Positions 24,656 to 36,850 of a DNA stretch of 64,000 nt are shown here, in pieces; position 1 is the stretch's first letter, and every line of letters starts with the position of its first letter. The stretch spans positions 1-64,000 of the forward strand of contig CAMDMZ010000014.1 in assembly GCA_945902805.1 (NCBI GenBank). The letters run 5' to 3'. The DNA comes from Propionivibrio dicarboxylicus (GTDB lineage: Bacteria; Pseudomonadota; Gammaproteobacteria; Burkholderiales; Rhodocyclaceae). The translations under genes were made by a program, and so were the position numbers. The notes under the pieces were generated by a model. That model ran no database searches and had not been told where the DNA came from. It saw nothing but the letters and a program-made list of their open reading frames with translations.

Positions 24656-27600
24656 GCGTACAGATATAAACAGCATTCTCATCATTGGCGCCGGCCCGAT
24701 CATCATCGGCCAGGCCTGCGAGTTCGACTATTCCGGCGCCCAGGCCTGCAAGGCTCTGCGTGAAGAGGGTTACAAGGTCATCCTGGTGAATTCCAACCCG
24801 GCGACGATCATGACCGATCCGAACATGGCGGACGTGACCTACATCGAGCCGATCACCTGGCAAGTGCTGGAAAACATCATCGCCAAGGAACGCCCGGATG
24901 CGGTGCTGCCGACCATGGGTGGCCAGACGGCGCTGAATTGTGCCCTTGATCTTGCGCGCCATGGGGTGCTGGAAAAGTACGGCGTCGAGATGATCGGCGC
25001 CAGCAAGGAAGCCATCGACAAGGCCGAGGACCGCGAGAAGTTCAAGCAGGCGATGACCAAGATCGGCCTCGGTTCGGCGCGTTCCGGTATCGCCCACAGC
25101 ATGGAAGAAGCGCAGCAGGTGCAAGGCGCGATGGGTTTCCCCACCATCATTCGGCCATCCTTCACCATGGGCGGTTCGGGCGGCGGAATCGCTTACAACC
25201 AGGAAGAATTCGTCGAGATTTGCAAACGCGGTCTCGAAGCCAGCCCGACCAAGGAGTTGTTGATCGAAGAGTCGCTCTTGGGCTGGAAAGAGTACGAGAT
25301 GGAGGTGGTGCGTGACCGTAAGGACAACTGCATCATCATCTGCTCGATTGAAAACCTTGATCCGATGGGCGTGCACACCGGTGATTCGATCACCGTCGCG
25401 CCGGCGCAGACGCTGACGGACAAGGAATACCAGATCATGCGCAACGCCAGCATCGCTGTGCTGCGCGAGATCGGGGTGGACACCGGCGGTTCCAACGTGC
25501 AGTTCGCCATCAACCCGAAGAACGGTGTGATGGTGGTTATCGAGATGAATCCGCGCGTGTCACGCTCCTCGGCCCTGGCCTCGAAGGCGACCGGCTTCCC
25601 CATCGCCAAGGTGGCAGCCAAGCTGGCCGTTGGTTACACGCTGGACGAACTCAAGAACGATATCACTGGCGGTGCTACACCGGCTTCATTTGAACCGTCG
25701 ATCGACTACGTGGTGACCAAGGTGCCGCGCTTCGCCTTCGAGAAATTCCCCACCGCCAATGATCGCCTGACGACGCAGATGAAGTCGGTGGGTGAGGTGA
25801 TGGCGATTGGTCGCACGCTGCAGGAATCGCTGCAGAAAGCCTTGCGCGGGCTCGAAGTCAGCGTTTACGGCTTCGACGAAATCGATGCCGATGAAGAAGA
25901 AATCAACCGTGAGTTGGCCAACCCCGGTCCGCAGCGCATCTGGTATGTCGGTCAGGCTTTCCGCGATGGCTACACGATGGATCAGGTGTTCAACCTGACC
26001 AAGATTGACCCCTGGTTCCTGGTTCAGATCGAGGAAATCATCGCCCTTGAAGGCTGGATGGCGTCGCAAAATCTCACTGACATCGATGCCGCGACCATGC
26101 GCAATTTGAAGCGCAAGGGGTTCTCGGATCGTCGCATCGGCGCAAAAGTCGGTGCTGGCGAGACGGCGGTGCGCGAGCATCGTCATGGCTTGGGCGTGCG
26201 TCCTGTGTACAAGCGCGTCGATACCTGTGCGGCCGAGTTTGCGACGTCGACCGCTTACATGTACTCGACCTACGAGGACGAGTGCGAGTCGCGGCCGACG
26301 ACCAATAAGAAAATCATGGTGCTTGGCGGCGGTCCGAACCGCATCGGTCAGGGCATCGAATTCGACTATTGTTGCGTGCATGCGGCATTGGCGATGCGCG
26401 AGGATGGTTACGAGACCATCATGGTCAACTGCAATCCGGAAACCGTCTCCACCGACTACGACACCTCGGATCGCCTCTATTTCGAGCCACTGACGCTGGA
26501 AGACATCCTCGAAATCGTCCATGTCGAGAATCCCGATGGGGTTATCGTCCAGTTCGGTGGTCAGACGCCGCTGAAGCGGGCGCGCGATCTGGAGGCCAAC
26601 GGTGTGAAGATCATCGGCACCACGCCAGACATGATCGACGCGGCCGAAGACCGCGAGCGGTTCCAGAAGCTGTTGCATGACCTCAAGCTCAAACAACCGC
26701 CCAACCGCACGGCACGGACCGAGCCGGATGCGATTCGCCTTGCCGCCGAAATTGGTTATCCGCTGGTGGTGCGGCCGAGCTATGTGCTGGGTGGCCGCGC
26801 CATGGAAATCGTGCATGAGCAAAAAGATCTCGAGCGCTATATGCGCGATGCGATCAAGGTCTCCAACGACTCGCCGGTACTGCTTGACCGCTTCCTCAAT
26901 GATGCGACCGAAGTCGACGTCGACGCCCTGTCGGATGGCACGCAAGTGATGATCGGCGGCATCATGGAACACATTGAGCAAGCCGGTGTGCATTCGGGCG
27001 ATTCGGCCTGCTCGTTGCCACCATTTTCCTTGTGTGAGGAGGTGCAGGATGAACTGCGCCGCCAGACCGAGTTGATGGCCAAAGGGCTGAATGTCGTTGG
27101 CCTGATGAACGTCCAGTTCGCCATCCAGGGCCGTGGTGCTGAAAGCGTGGTGTATGTGCTGGAAGTCAATCCGCGCGCTTCACGTACCGTGCCTTTCGTT
27201 TCCAAGGCCACCAATCGTCCGCTGGCCAAGATTGCCGCGCGTTGCATGGCGGGTCGCAGCCTGGCCGATCAGGGCATTACCGGTGAGGTGATCCCGCCTT
27301 ACTTCTCGGTCAAGGAAGCCGTGTTCCCGTTCAACAAGTTCCCGGGCGTCGACACCATTCTTGGCCCGGAGATGAAATCCACCGGCGAGGTGATGGGCGT
27401 TGGCCGCAGCTTTGGTGAAGCCTTCGTCAAGTCGCAGTTAGCCGCCGGAACCAAGCTGCCAAAATCCGGTAAAGCCTTCATCAGCGTCAAACCCGCCGAT
27501 AAGCCCAAGGCCGTCGAGGTGGCGAAGGAGTTGCACGAGCTGGGCTTCATTCTGGTGGCCACGCGCGGCACGGCCGCCGCGATTGCAGACGTGGGGCTGC

Positions 27601-27869
27601 CGGTGACGACAGTCAATAAATTTACAGAAGGTCGGCCGCACATCGTCGACATGATCAAGAACGGCGAAATCAGCCTGATCGTCAATACCGTCGAAGAAAA
27701 GCGCTCGGCCATCAACGATTCACGGTCAATCAGAACGTCGGCGCTGGCGTCCAAGGTGACCTTATTTACTACCATCGAAGGTGCGCGTGCGGCCTGTGCC
27801 GGCATGCGTCACGCAGGTCTCGAAACCTATTCACTCCAGGCCTTGCACGCCGAACTGAACACACATTGA
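24648..27869 (+). CDS. carB: carbamoyl-phosphate synthase large subunit
   Basis: [37 protein letters not shown]; 1073 aa with duplicated ATP-grasp halves. Confidence 0.97.
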   Translation: MPKRTDINSILIIGAGPIIIGQACEFDYSGAQACKALREEGYKVILVNSNPATIMTDPNMADVTYIEPITWQVLENIIAKERPDAVLPTMGGQTALNCALDLARHGVLEKYGVEMIGASKEAIDKAEDREKFKQAMTKIGLGSARSGIAHSMEEAQQVQGAMGFPTIIRPSFTMGGSGGGIAYNQEEFVEICKRGLEASPTKELLIEESLLGWKEYEMEVVRDRKDNCIIICSIENLDPMGVHTGDSITVAPAQTLTDKEYQIMRNASIAVLREIGVDTGGSNVQFAINPKNGVMVVIEMNPRVSRSSALASKATGFPIAKVAAKLAVGYTLDELKNDITGGATPASFEPSIDYVVTKVPRFAFEKFPTANDRLTTQMKSVGEVMAIGRTLQESLQKALRGLEVSVYGFDEIDADEEEINRELANPGPQRIWYVGQAFRDGYTMDQVFNLTKIDPWFLVQIEEIIALEGWMASQNLTDIDAATMRNLKRKGFSDRRIGAKVGAGETAVREHRHGLGVRPVYKRVDTCAAEFATSTAYMYSTYEDECESRPTTNKKIMVLGGGPNRIGQGIEFDYCCVHAALAMREDGYETIMVNCNPETVSTDYDTSDRLYFEPLTLEDILEIVHVENPDGVIVQFGGQTPLKRARDLEANGVKIIGTTPDMIDAAEDRERFQKLLHDLKLKQPPNRTARTEPDAIRLAAEIGYPLVVRPSYVLGGRAMEIVHEQKDLERYMRDAIKVSNDSPVLLDRFLNDATEVDVDALSDGTQVMIGGIMEHIEQAGVHSGDSACSLPPFSLCEEVQDELRRQTELMAKGLNVVGLMNVQFAIQGRGAESVVYVLEVNPRASRTVPFVSKATNRPLAKIAARCMAGRSLADQGITGEVIPPYFSVKEAVFPFNKFPGVDTILGPEMKSTGEVMGVGRSFGEAFVKSQLAAGTKLPKSGKAFISVKPADKPKAVEVAKELHELGFILVATRGTAAAIADVGLPVTTVNKFTEGRPHIVDMIKNGEISLIVNTVEEKRSAINDSRSIRTSALASKVTLFTTIEGARAACAGMRHAGLETYSLQALHAELNTH
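26144..26168 (+). repeat. 25-bp dispersed repeat, copy 1 (inside carB)
   Basis: AAAAGTCGGTGCTGGCGAGACGGCG. Confidence 0.85.
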
Positions 27870-27873
27870 ACGT

Positions 27874-28353
27874 ATGAGCGGAAAATTCCCAATTACCCTG
27901 CGCGGGGCCGAGTTGTTGCGCGAAGAACTGCACCGTTTGAAAACGGTGGATCGCCCCGCCGTCATCGCGGCAATCGCCGAAGCACGTTCGCATGGCGATC
28001 TTTCGGAAAATGCCGAATACGATGCAGCAAAGGAACGCCAAGGCTTCATCGAGGGGCGCCTGAAGGACGTTGAAGGCAAGCTGGGCAATGCGCAGATCAT
28101 CGATCCGGCATCGCTGGATGCCGATGGGCGTGTGGTTTTTGGCGCTACCGTCGAGCTTGAGGATATGGAAAGCGCAAAAGCCGTGACCTATCAGATCGTT
28201 GGCGATGATGAGGCAGATATCAAAGCCGGTAAGATTTCGCTCAATTCACCCGTGGCACGCGCCCTGATCGGCAAGTTCGAGGGTGACGTGGTTGAAGTCC
28301 AAACACCGGGCGGCTTGCGCGAATACGAAATCCTTGACGTCAAGTACGTCTGA
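27874..28353 (+). CDS. greA: transcription elongation factor GreA
   Basis: [57 protein letters not shown]. Confidence 0.97.
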   Translation: MSGKFPITLRGAELLREELHRLKTVDRPAVIAAIAEARSHGDLSENAEYDAAKERQGFIEGRLKDVEGKLGNAQIIDPASLDADGRVVFGATVELEDMESAKAVTYQIVGDDEADIKAGKISLNSPVARALIGKFEGDVVEVQTPGGLREYEILDVKYV

Positions 28354-28405
28354 CGCCCGGGTGTCGGTCTCCCGGTCGGCAATCCAGGCGCTAAACCGTC
28401 AGGGC

Positions 28406-28789
28406 TCAGGCGCGACGCTTGCGTTCCAGCGCTTCAGCCGCCTGCTTCTTGGTTTTTGGCACGCCACGGGCGCCGCTGCGCCGTCTCACCAGCACCGACT
28501 TTTCAGCCCCGGCAGTTTCCGGCTGCTCACGCCACAACACCAAGAGGTTGCCGATATGTTGAACTTCGGCACATTGCATCGCGGTGCAGATTTCGGTAAT
28601 CAACTCCGGGCGGGCTTCTCGGTCAATACCGTAAAGCCGGACCTTGATCAGCGCGTGAGCCTTGAGGCAGCGGTCGATTTCAGTCAGTACGGTCGGCGTC
28701 AGACCCTTCTGGCTGATGGAAACCACCGGATTCAGGTGGTGGGCGTCGGCGCGCAGGGCGCGGCGTTGGAGTGGTGTCAATTCGATCAT
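28406..28789 (-). CDS. yhbY: YhbY-type CRM-domain RNA-binding protein
   Basis: [49 protein letters not shown]. Confidence 0.92.
   Translation of the reverse strand: MIELTPLQRRALRADAHHLNPVVSISQKGLTPTVLTEIDRCLKAHALIKVRLYGIDREARPELITEICTAMQCAEVQHIGNLLVLWREQPETAGAEKSVLVRRRSGARGVPKTKKQAAEALERKRRA
28479..28503 (-). repeat. 25-bp dispersed repeat, copy 2 (inside yhbY 3' end)
   Basis: minus strand AAAAGTCGGTGCTGGTGAGACGGCG (one substitution). Confidence 0.8.
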
Positions 28790-28803
28790 GGCGAGATTGT
28801 AAC

Positions 28804-29436
28804 GTGACCATCAAGAGCAAGCGGCACAAGAAGAGCAAGGTATGGATGAATGATCACGTTCGTGATCCTTATGTGCAACGTGCCCAGGCCGAAGGTTGGC
28901 GTTCTCGTGCGGTGTTCAAACTCATCGAAATTGATGAAAAGGATCATCTGCTCAAGCCTGGGATGACGGTCGTGGATCTGGGTTCGACGCCCGGCAGTTG
29001 GTCGCAATATGCCGTGCGGCGCATCCAGCCCGGCGGGCGCTTGATCGGACTTGACCTGTTGCCGATGGTCGGCATCGCCGGGGTTGAGTTCATTCAAGGC
29101 GATTTTCGCGAGGACTCGGTACTGGAAGCCTTGCTGGCGAGCCTGGCTGGGCGTACGGTTGACCTTGTCTTATCTGACATGGCCCCCAATATGACTGGAA
29201 TTGCGGTATCGGATCAAGCGCGGGGCATGCACCTGGCAGAGTTGACGCTCGACTTCTGTGATCGCCAGCTTAAAGTCGGGGGCAATTTGGTCGTCAAGGT
29301 GTTCCAAGGGTCTGGCTACGCGGAGCTACATAAAGCCGTTGCAGCGGTGTTTGACTCGGTGACTGTGCGTAAACCTAGCGCATCGCGAGATCGTAGTGCA
29401 GAAGTCTACTTGTTGGCGCGAGGCAAACGCGGCTGA
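28804..29436 (+). CDS. rlmE: 23S rRNA (uridine-2'-O) methyltransferase
   Basis: [52 protein letters not shown]; probable GTG start. Confidence 0.94.
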   Translation: MTIKSKRHKKSKVWMNDHVRDPYVQRAQAEGWRSRAVFKLIEIDEKDHLLKPGMTVVDLGSTPGSWSQYAVRRIQPGGRLIGLDLLPMVGIAGVEFIQGDFREDSVLEALLASLAGRTVDLVLSDMAPNMTGIAVSDQARGMHLAELTLDFCDRQLKVGGNLVVKVFQGSGYAELHKAVAAVFDSVTVRKPSASRDRSAEVYLLARGKRG

Positions 29437-29505
29437 GCGAATCGGCTAGAATCAAGGTTCGACCCAATAATTGTGTGCTTAGAGTGTAAAAAGTGAGGCA
29501 AGACC

Positions 29506-31386
29506 TTGAATAACATGTTCAAAAATATGGCGATCTGGCTGGTCATCGGCATCGTACTGATGACCGTATTCAACCAGTTCAATACGCGTCAGGTGCCGCT
29601 CAACACACTTGAGTATTCACAGTTTCTCGATGAAGTAAAAGAGGGACGCATTGTCAAGGTGGTCATCCAGGGCCGTACCCTGGAAGCGACGACTACTGAC
29701 GGCAAACGCATTACCTCGTATGCGCCGCCGGATCTATGGATGGTGTCCGATCTATTGAAGAACAATGTCAAGGTGGTTGCCAAGCCCGAAGAAGAGCAAT
29801 CCTTCCTGACTAGCATTTTTGTCTCGTGGTTCCCGATGCTGCTCTTGATCGGCGTTTGGGTCTTCTTCATGCGACAAATGCAGGGCGGCGGCAAGGGCGG
29901 TGCCTTCTCGTTTGGCAAGAGCAAGGCGCGCATGCTGGATGAATCGACCAACAGCATTACGTTTGCCGATGTCGCTGGGTGCGACGAGGCCAAGGAAGAA
30001 GTTTCCGAGTTGGTCGAGTTTCTGCGCGATCCCAGCAAGTTCCAGAAGCTCGGCGGCCGTATTCCGCGCGGCGTGTTAATGGTCGGCTCACCGGGTACCG
30101 GCAAGACCTTGCTGGCCAAGGCGATTGCCGGCGAGGCAAAGGTGCCTTTCTTCTCGATTTCGGGTTCTGATTTCGTCGAAATGTTTGTTGGTGTCGGCGC
30201 CGCACGCGTCCGCGACATGTTTGAGCAAGCGAAAAAGTCTTCGCCCTGTATCATCTTCATCGACGAAATCGATGCCGTTGGTCGTCAGCGTGGCGCTGGC
30301 CTCGGTGGTGGCAACGACGAGCGCGAGCAGACACTGAACCAGTTATTGGTTGAGATGGACGGCTTTGAACCCTCGGTCGGCGTTATTGTGATTGCCGCCA
30401 CCAATCGCCCGGACGTGCTCGACCCGGCGCTGCTGCGCCCTGGTCGATTCGACCGCCAAGTGGTCGTGCCGCTGCCGGATATTCGTGGACGCGAGCAAAT
30501 CCTAAAAGTTCACATGCGTAAAGTGCCGGTGGCACCTGATGTCGACGCTTTCGTGCTGGCCCGTGGTTGTCCTGGTTTTGCCGGTGCCGATCTCGCTAAC
30601 TTGGTGAATGAAGCGGCCCTGTTTGCCGCTCGCAGTAACAAGCGTCTGGTCGACATGGAGGATTTTGAACGCGCCAAAGACAAGATCATGATGGGCGCCG
30701 AGCGTCGTTCCATGGTCATGCCCGAAGAAGAGCGCAAGAACACGGCCTATCACGAGTCCGGCCACGCGGTCGTTGCGATGCTCTTGCCGAAGACTGATCC
30801 GGTGCACAAGGTCACCATCATTCCGCGCGGTCGTGCGTTGGGTGTGACCATGCAATTGCCGACCGAAGATCGTTACAGCCAGGATCGCGTGCGTTTGCTG
30901 AGTACCATAACCGTCTTGTTTGGTGGCCGTATTGCCGAAGAACTTTTTATGAACCAGATGACGACCGGCGCTTCCAACGACTTCCAACGCGCCACCGATC
31001 TGGCTCGGCGCATGGTGACCCAATGGGGCATGTCCGATTCGCTTGGTCCGATGGTGTATGGCGAAGAAGAAGGTGAAATCTTTCTTGGTCGCTCGGTCAC
31101 AACGCACAAAAATATGTCGGAAGCCTCCTTGCAAAAAGTGGATGCCGAGATTCGACGTATTCTTGACGAGCAGTACGCTTTGGCGCGTCGCCTGTTGGAC
31201 GAGAACCGTGATAAGGTCGAGGCCATGACCACTGCCTTGCTCGAATGGGAAACCATTGATGCCGAGCAGATTAGCGACATCATGGGTGGAAAGCCGCCAC
31301 GAGCACCAAAGCCGACCACGCCCCCGGCGCCGAAGATCGATATCGGTCCGTCCGGCGATGCCCCTACCGCCGCTGCCCCCGCCTGA
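29506..31386 (+). CDS. ftsH: ATP-dependent zinc metalloprotease FtsH
   Basis: [56 protein letters not shown]. Confidence 0.97.
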   Translation: MNNMFKNMAIWLVIGIVLMTVFNQFNTRQVPLNTLEYSQFLDEVKEGRIVKVVIQGRTLEATTTDGKRITSYAPPDLWMVSDLLKNNVKVVAKPEEEQSFLTSIFVSWFPMLLLIGVWVFFMRQMQGGGKGGAFSFGKSKARMLDESTNSITFADVAGCDEAKEEVSELVEFLRDPSKFQKLGGRIPRGVLMVGSPGTGKTLLAKAIAGEAKVPFFSISGSDFVEMFVGVGAARVRDMFEQAKKSSPCIIFIDEIDAVGRQRGAGLGGGNDEREQTLNQLLVEMDGFEPSVGVIVIAATNRPDVLDPALLRPGRFDRQVVVPLPDIRGREQILKVHMRKVPVAPDVDAFVLARGCPGFAGADLANLVNEAALFAARSNKRLVDMEDFERAKDKIMMGAERRSMVMPEEERKNTAYHESGHAVVAMLLPKTDPVHKVTIIPRGRALGVTMQLPTEDRYSQDRVRLLSTITVLFGGRIAEELFMNQMTTGASNDFQRATDLARRMVTQWGMSDSLGPMVYGEEEGEIFLGRSVTTHKNMSEASLQKVDAEIRRILDEQYALARRLLDENRDKVEAMTTALLEWETIDAEQISDIMGGKPPRAPKPTTPPAPKIDIGPSGDAPTAAAPA

Positions 31387-31443
31387 TTTTGTAGTATTCA
31401 TTTTCGAGCCGCCGGATTCAAGTTCCTGCGGCTCGTTGCATTC

Positions 31444-32286
31444 ATGAGCCAGTTTTTGCACTGCGGCCGCTTTGTCCTGAACGTATCGCGCCCGCAGATC
31501 ATGGGCATCGTCAATCTGACGGATGATTCGTTCTCCGGTGATGCCTTGCGGGGCGACGCCAGTGCGGCGATTGCACAGGGTTTGCAACAGGTCGCCGACG
31601 GAGCACACATTCTTGATCTCGGCGCCGAATCGACGCGGCCAGGTGCGCCACAAGTGTCAGCCCAGCAGGAGATTGACCGCTTGTTGCCGGTTATCGATGG
31701 CTTGCGCGAATGCGGCGTACCCATTTCGATCGACACGCAGAAGACCGAAGTAATGCGCGAGGTATTGGCGGCCGGCGCCGATATGATCAATGACGTTAAT
31801 GCTCTGCGCGCGCCCGGTGCTCTGGAAGTTGTCGCCAGGACTCGTGCCGCCGTTTGCGTGATGCATATGCAGGGTGAACCTGGAACCATGCAACATGATC
31901 CACACTATGATGACGTGGTTTCCGTGGTGGCCGAGTTTCTGGCTGGTCGCGTGGTTGAGGCGGAGGCGGCAGGCATTGCGTTGAACCGTATCTGCGTTGA
32001 TCCGGGGTTTGGCTTTGGCAAGACGCTGGAGCACAATCTGGAACTGTTGCGCCGATTGCCCGAACTTGTGGTGCCGGGTCTACCCTTGCTGGTTGGGATG
32101 TCAAGAAAGTCGATGCTGGGGCTGCTGACCGGGCAGCCGGTGGCTGGGCGATTGGCGGGCGGATTGGCGGCGCATGTTATCGCGGTGCTGCGGGGTGCGC
32201 GGATCCTTCGCGTGCACGATGTCGCCGCGATGCGCGATTGTTTGGCCGTTGTGAATGCAGTTGAGAATTCAGTGGAGGATAGGTGA
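31444..32286 (+). CDS. folP: dihydropteroate synthase
   Basis: [45 protein letters not shown]. Confidence 0.95.
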   Translation: MSQFLHCGRFVLNVSRPQIMGIVNLTDDSFSGDALRGDASAAIAQGLQQVADGAHILDLGAESTRPGAPQVSAQQEIDRLLPVIDGLRECGVPISIDTQKTEVMREVLAAGADMINDVNALRAPGALEVVARTRAAVCVMHMQGEPGTMQHDPHYDDVVSVVAEFLAGRVVEAEAAGIALNRICVDPGFGFGKTLEHNLELLRRLPELVVPGLPLLVGMSRKSMLGLLTGQPVAGRLAGGLAAHVIAVLRGARILRVHDVAAMRDCLAVVNAVENSVEDR

Positions 32287-33644
32287 TGGGACGCAAGTAT
32301 TTTGGTACCGATGGTGTTCGCGGGCGGGTCGGCAAGGCGCCGATTACTCCGGAATTTGTAATGCGCCTGGGGCATGCCGCTGGTGCCGTGTTGGTCGCCC
32401 GGGACCGGTTGCCGCATGACGAGCATCCGGCGGTGCTGATCGGCAAGGACACACGCATCTCGGGTTATATGCTTGAGGCCGCATTGCAAGCGGGTTTTGC
32501 TGCTGCCGGCGTCGATGTGTTGCTGTGCGGACCGATGCCGACGCCTGCGGTGGCGTATCTCACTCGCGCGCTGAGGCTGCAGGCAGGTGTCGTGATCTCG
32601 GCTTCCCATAATCCCTACGACGACAACGGCATCAAGTTTTTCTCGGCCCAGGGCCTCAAGTTGCCGGACGCTGTGGAACACGAAATCGAAGCTCGTCTTG
32701 ATCAACCGATGGACTGCATGGAGTCACGCCGGCTCGGTCGTGCGCGGCGTATTGATGATGCCGCCGGGCGCTACATCGAGTTTTGCAAGAGTACGTTCCC
32801 CAACGACCTGGATTTACGCGGCCTGCGTATTGCCGTGGATTGCGCGAACGGCGCGGCGTATCACATCGCGCCCAAGGTGTTTCATGAGCTAGGTGCCGAG
32901 ATTATCGGTGTCGGCGATGCCCCGAACGGCTTCAACATCAACGATGGTGTCGGGGCGACAGCGCCAGATGCCCTGCGGCGCAAGGTGCTCGACAGTCGCG
33001 CTGATATGGGTGTCGCGCTCGATGGCGATGGCGACCGTCTGGTGATGGTCGATGCCGCTGGTACGACCTACGACGGCGACCAGTTGCTCTACATCATTGC
33101 CCGTCATCGCGCGCAAAGCCAGCCTGTGGCGGGTGTAGCCGGCACCCTGATGACCAACCTTGGACTTGAGCATGCATTGCAGCGGCTCGGCATTGATTGT
33201 GGGCGTGCCAAGGTGGGTGATCGTTATGTGCTGGAAATGATGCAGGAGCGTCACTGGATATTGGGCGGCGAGAATTCCGGCCATATCATTTGTCTGGATC
33301 GTCATACCACCGGCGACTCGATCATCGCTGCGCTGCAAGTGCTGGCGGCGCTGCGCAGTCGTGATGAATCGCTGGCCGAAGCTTGCGCCGATCTCACGCT
33401 GTATCCGCAAAAGCTGATCAATATCCGCATGCCGGCCGGCTTTGACTGGAAAGCCGATGGCGAAATTGCTGCCGCCGCGAAGTCGGCCGAGGTGGCCCTG
33501 GCTGACCAGGGCCGCGTGCTGCTGCGACCGTCAGGCACCGAGCCGCTGTTACGTGTCATGGTGGAAGGCCGCGATTCGGCACAGGTGCTTAGTACCGCTG
33601 AATTGCTGGCGGCGGTAGTCCGCCACGCCTGTGGCGTTGAATAG
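32283..33644 (+). CDS. glmM: phosphoglucosamine mutase
   Basis: [52 protein letters not shown]. Confidence 0.97.
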   Translation: MMGRKYFGTDGVRGRVGKAPITPEFVMRLGHAAGAVLVARDRLPHDEHPAVLIGKDTRISGYMLEAALQAGFAAAGVDVLLCGPMPTPAVAYLTRALRLQAGVVISASHNPYDDNGIKFFSAQGLKLPDAVEHEIEARLDQPMDCMESRRLGRARRIDDAAGRYIEFCKSTFPNDLDLRGLRIAVDCANGAAYHIAPKVFHELGAEIIGVGDAPNGFNINDGVGATAPDALRRKVLDSRADMGVALDGDGDRLVMVDAAGTTYDGDQLLYIIARHRAQSQPVAGVAGTLMTNLGLEHALQRLGIDCGRAKVGDRYVLEMMQERHWILGGENSGHIICLDRHTTGDSIIAALQVLAALRSRDESLAEACADLTLYPQKLINIRMPAGFDWKADGEIAAAAKSAEVALADQGRVLLRPSGTEPLLRVMVEGRDSAQVLSTAELLAAVVRHACGVE

Positions 33645-33691
33645 CCGTCTAAGCGGCGACTGCATCCCAACTTACTTCACCAGGAGAAATC

Positions 33692-34129
33692 ATGAACACC
33701 ATGGGCGGGCACGATATTGAAGAAATTCAGGTCGGCATGCGCGGCACCTATGCCAAGACGGTTACCGAGACCGACATCATTCTTTTCGCTGGCGTGACGG
33801 GTGACAATAACCCGGTGCACATCGATGCCGAAGCGGCGGCGACAACCATGTTCAAAGAGCGAATCGCCCACGGCATGTTGTCTGCCGGATTTATTTCGGC
33901 CGTGCTGGGCACCCGCATGCCTGGTCCTGGCGCGATCTATATCTCCCAGTCGCTGAAGTTTCTCGCGCCGGTCAAGATCGGCGACACCGTACGCACGGTT
34001 TGCGAAGTGCTTGCCGTAGTGCCGGAAAAAAAGCGCGTTACCCTCAAGACCACTTGTTATGTCAGGGACAAAGCCGTCCTAGATGGCGAGGCGTTGATGA
34101 TGGTCAGTTCGGGAAAGCCTCGCGCCTGA
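33692..34129 (+). CDS. MaoC-like (R)-enoyl-CoA hydratase
   Basis: DIILFAGVTGDNNPVHIDAEAAATTMFKERIAHGMLSAGFISAVLGTRMPGPGAIYISQSLKF. Confidence 0.9.
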   Translation: MNTMGGHDIEEIQVGMRGTYAKTVTETDIILFAGVTGDNNPVHIDAEAAATTMFKERIAHGMLSAGFISAVLGTRMPGPGAIYISQSLKFLAPVKIGDTVRTVCEVLAVVPEKKRVTLKTTCYVRDKAVLDGEALMMVSSGKPRA

Positions 34130-34149
34130 TAACATCCCCAAAAACGCGC

Positions 34150-36672
34150 TCAGGAATGATTCTCGACCGGCACCGGTGATATCCGCCAAATGTCGCGGCA
34201 GTATTCGGCAATGCTGCGGTCGGACGAGAACTTGCCCATTCGGGCGACATTGAGGATAGACATGCGTGTCCACCGCGTCGGGTCGGCATACGCGGTGGCG
34301 ACGGCATCCTGGCAGGCGATGTAGTCAGCGTAGTCGGCTAGCAGCAGGTAGGGATCGCTGTTGAGCAGGTTGTCGACAATCGGCCGAAACAACTCGGCAT
34401 GGCCGTTGGAAAAATGTCCTGAGCCGATCAGGTCGAGCACGGCACGTAGCTCCTCGTTGCTGTCGTAGATATCGCGCGGCCGATATCCGCAACGGAGTCG
34501 TTCGCTGACCTCTTCCGCCGTTAGGCCGAAGAGAAAGAAGTTGTCAGCGCCAACCTCTTCGCGAATCTCCACGTTGGCGCCATCAAGCGTGCCGATGGTC
34601 AGGGCGCCATTCATCGAAAACTTCATATTGCCCGTGCCCGAGGCCTCTTTGCCGGCGGTGGAAATCTGCTGCGACAGGTCGGCAGCCGGATAGACGTGCA
34701 TGCCGAGTTTGACGCTGAAGTTGGGCAGGAAGACCACCTTCAGCCGACCGGCAACATCGCGGTCATCGTTGATCACCTGACCAACCGCGTTGATCAAGCG
34801 GATCATGTGCTTGGCCATGAAATAGCCTGGCGCGGCCTTGCCGCCAAAGATAACGGTGCGCGGGGTCAAGGCGTAGGACGGATCGCGCTTCAGTCGCAGG
34901 TATTGGGTGACGACGTGCAGCACGTTGAGATGCTGGCGCTTATATTCGTGGATGCGCTTGGCTTGGACGTCGAATAGACTGTCCGGATTGACCCCGACAC
35001 CGCAGTTCAGGGCGATCACCCGCCCCAGCTTTTCCTTGGCGGCGCGTTTGACGCTGCGCCATTGCGACTGAAAGTCAGGATCGTCTGCGAATTCCTCAAG
35101 TTTCCGCAGTCGATTCAGGTCCAGCTCCCAGCCGGGGCCGATATGGCGGGTCAACAAGTCGGCCAGGCCAGGATTGGCCAACATCAGGAAGCGACGCGGT
35201 GTTACGCCATTGGTTTTGTTCTGGAACTTGGCCGGCCATAGTGCGTGAAAGTCGGCCAAAACTGTTTCGCGCAAAAGGCGGCTATGCAGTTCGGCGACGC
35301 CGTTGACAGAATGGCTGCCGACGCAGGCGAGGTGTGCCATGCGCACATAGCGCGGCCCCGTTTCGTCAATAATCGACAAGGCACTCAGGCGACTGTTATC
35401 GCCGGGGAAGCGCTGCGCCACTTCAGTGAGGTGGCGGGCATTGATTTCGTAAATGATTTCGAGGTGGCGCGGCAGCACGCTTTCAAACAGTGGGATCGGC
35501 CATTTTTCCAGTGCTTCGGGCAGCAGGGTATGGTTGGTGTAGGCAAAGGTATGGCGCGTCACATGCCACGCCGCATCCCACTCCAGTTGATGCTCATCGA
35601 CCAGCAGACGCATGAGTTCTGCGACGGCAATGGCTGGATGCGTATCGTTCAACTGAACGGCGAATTTCTCGTGGAAGCGATGTGCCGGCTGCCCCGTCGT
35701 ATGATGAATACGCAGCATATCCTGCAAGGAGCAGGTGACGAAAAAGTGCTGTTGCAACAGACGCAGGCGCTTGCCGATTTCGGGTTCGTCATTTGGGTAC
35801 AAAATCTTGCTGATGGTGCCGGAGCGCACCTCGCGCACCACGGCGCCGTAGTAATCGCCTCGGTTAAAGGCATGGAAGTCGAAGGCTTCCGAGGCCTCGG
35901 CGCTCCATAGTCGCAGCAGGTTCACGGTGCTGTTGCCATGGCCGACAATCGGCGTATCGATTGCAACGCCGCGAAAAATCTCATGGGGGATCCAGCGCAC
36001 ACAGGTGCGGCCCGTGGCATCGATATAACGTTCGGTATGGCCACCGATCGGCACGTCATAAGCGACATGGGGCCGCCGCACCTCCCACGGGTTGCCGAAG
36101 CGCAACCAGTTATCGGTCGTCTCCACCTGCTCGCCATCGCGAATCTGTTGCCGGAAGATGCCGAACTCATAACGAATGCCATAGCCGGTGGCTGGAATCT
36201 CCAGTGCGGCGAGTGAATCCATGAAACAGGCGGCGAGCCGACCGAGACCGCCGTTACCCAGTCCGGGCTCCTCTTCATGCTCGATCAACACATCGAGATC
36301 GAGGCCAAGGCCTGCCAGCGCCTTGCGCATGGGTGCCTCGATACCGAGCGTGAGCAGATTGTTGGCCGTATGCGGGCCGGGCAAATATTCAGCGGAGAGG
36401 TAGCAGACAGTACGCGGGTTCTTCTGGCGGTAGGTGCGGACCGTATTCACCCAGCGATGCAGCAGCCGGTCGCGTATGGTGAATGCAAGCGCCCGGTATT
36501 GGTCGTCGACCGACGCGAATTCGGGCAAGCGCCCTTGCACGTAGAACAGATTGTCGAGGAAGGCATGGCGCAAGGCATCAACTGCGCTGCCAGTGCGGAT
36601 CGAATTGTCGGCCAACTCGCTGGCCGAGGCTGCCGAGACCGGCTTTTTGTGGCGGGCATTGTCATGGGACAT
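34150..36672 (-). CDS. glgP: glycogen phosphorylase
   Basis: YLSAEYLPGPHTANNLL; EEPGLGNGGLGRLAACFMDSLA; GTGNMKFSMNGALTIGTLDGANVEI. Confidence 0.96.
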   Translation of the reverse strand: MSHDNARHKKPVSAASASELADNSIRTGSAVDALRHAFLDNLFYVQGRLPEFASVDDQYRALAFTIRDRLLHRWVNTVRTYRQKNPRTVCYLSAEYLPGPHTANNLLTLGIEAPMRKALAGLGLDLDVLIEHEEEPGLGNGGLGRLAACFMDSLAALEIPATGYGIRYEFGIFRQQIRDGEQVETTDNWLRFGNPWEVRRPHVAYDVPIGGHTERYIDATGRTCVRWIPHEIFRGVAIDTPIVGHGNSTVNLLRLWSAEASEAFDFHAFNRGDYYGAVVREVRSGTISKILYPNDEPEIGKRLRLLQQHFFVTCSLQDMLRIHHTTGQPAHRFHEKFAVQLNDTHPAIAVAELMRLLVDEHQLEWDAAWHVTRHTFAYTNHTLLPEALEKWPIPLFESVLPRHLEIIYEINARHLTEVAQRFPGDNSRLSALSIIDETGPRYVRMAHLACVGSHSVNGVAELHSRLLRETVLADFHALWPAKFQNKTNGVTPRRFLMLANPGLADLLTRHIGPGWELDLNRLRKLEEFADDPDFQSQWRSVKRAAKEKLGRVIALNCGVGVNPDSLFDVQAKRIHEYKRQHLNVLHVVTQYLRLKRDPSYALTPRTVIFGGKAAPGYFMAKHMIRLINAVGQVINDDRDVAGRLKVVFLPNFSVKLGMHVYPAADLSQQISTAGKEASGTGNMKFSMNGALTIGTLDGANVEIREEVGADNFFLFGLTAEEVSERLRCGYRPRDIYDSNEELRAVLDLIGSGHFSNGHAELFRPIVDNLLNSDPYLLLADYADYIACQDAVATAYADPTRWTRMSILNVARMGKFSSDRSIAEYCRDIWRISPVPVENHS

Positions 36673-36782
36673 TGACGTTCTCCTCCAGAAAGTCCGCGCA
36701 GTCTGTGCCGCGCGAGGGCATAACTTACTTGCTTTGCGTCTCGCAAGCCAGCCCTATGGTTGAAACAGCCCACGGAGTTGGG

Positions 36783-36807
36783 AAAAGTCGGTGCTGGCGA
36801 GACGGCG
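36783..36807 (+). repeat. 25-bp dispersed repeat, copy 3 (intergenic)
   Basis: AAAAGTCGGTGCTGGCGAGACGGCG. Confidence 0.85.
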
Positions 36808-36850
36808 AACGAACATCTTTGAGCGTGTTGCCATGGGGAAACGCCTCGAT

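Noticed and set aside
23450-24706. 418-aa minus-strand ORF opposite carA
   Set aside because: Shadow ORF of a conserved GC-rich gene; protein shows no recognisable domain
25686-26993. 435-aa minus-strand ORF opposite carB
   Set aside because: Shadow ORF; carB frame is unambiguous
30502-31653. 383-aa minus-strand ORF across ftsH/folP
   Set aside because: Antisense of two conserved genes, His/Arg/Gln-rich nonsense composition
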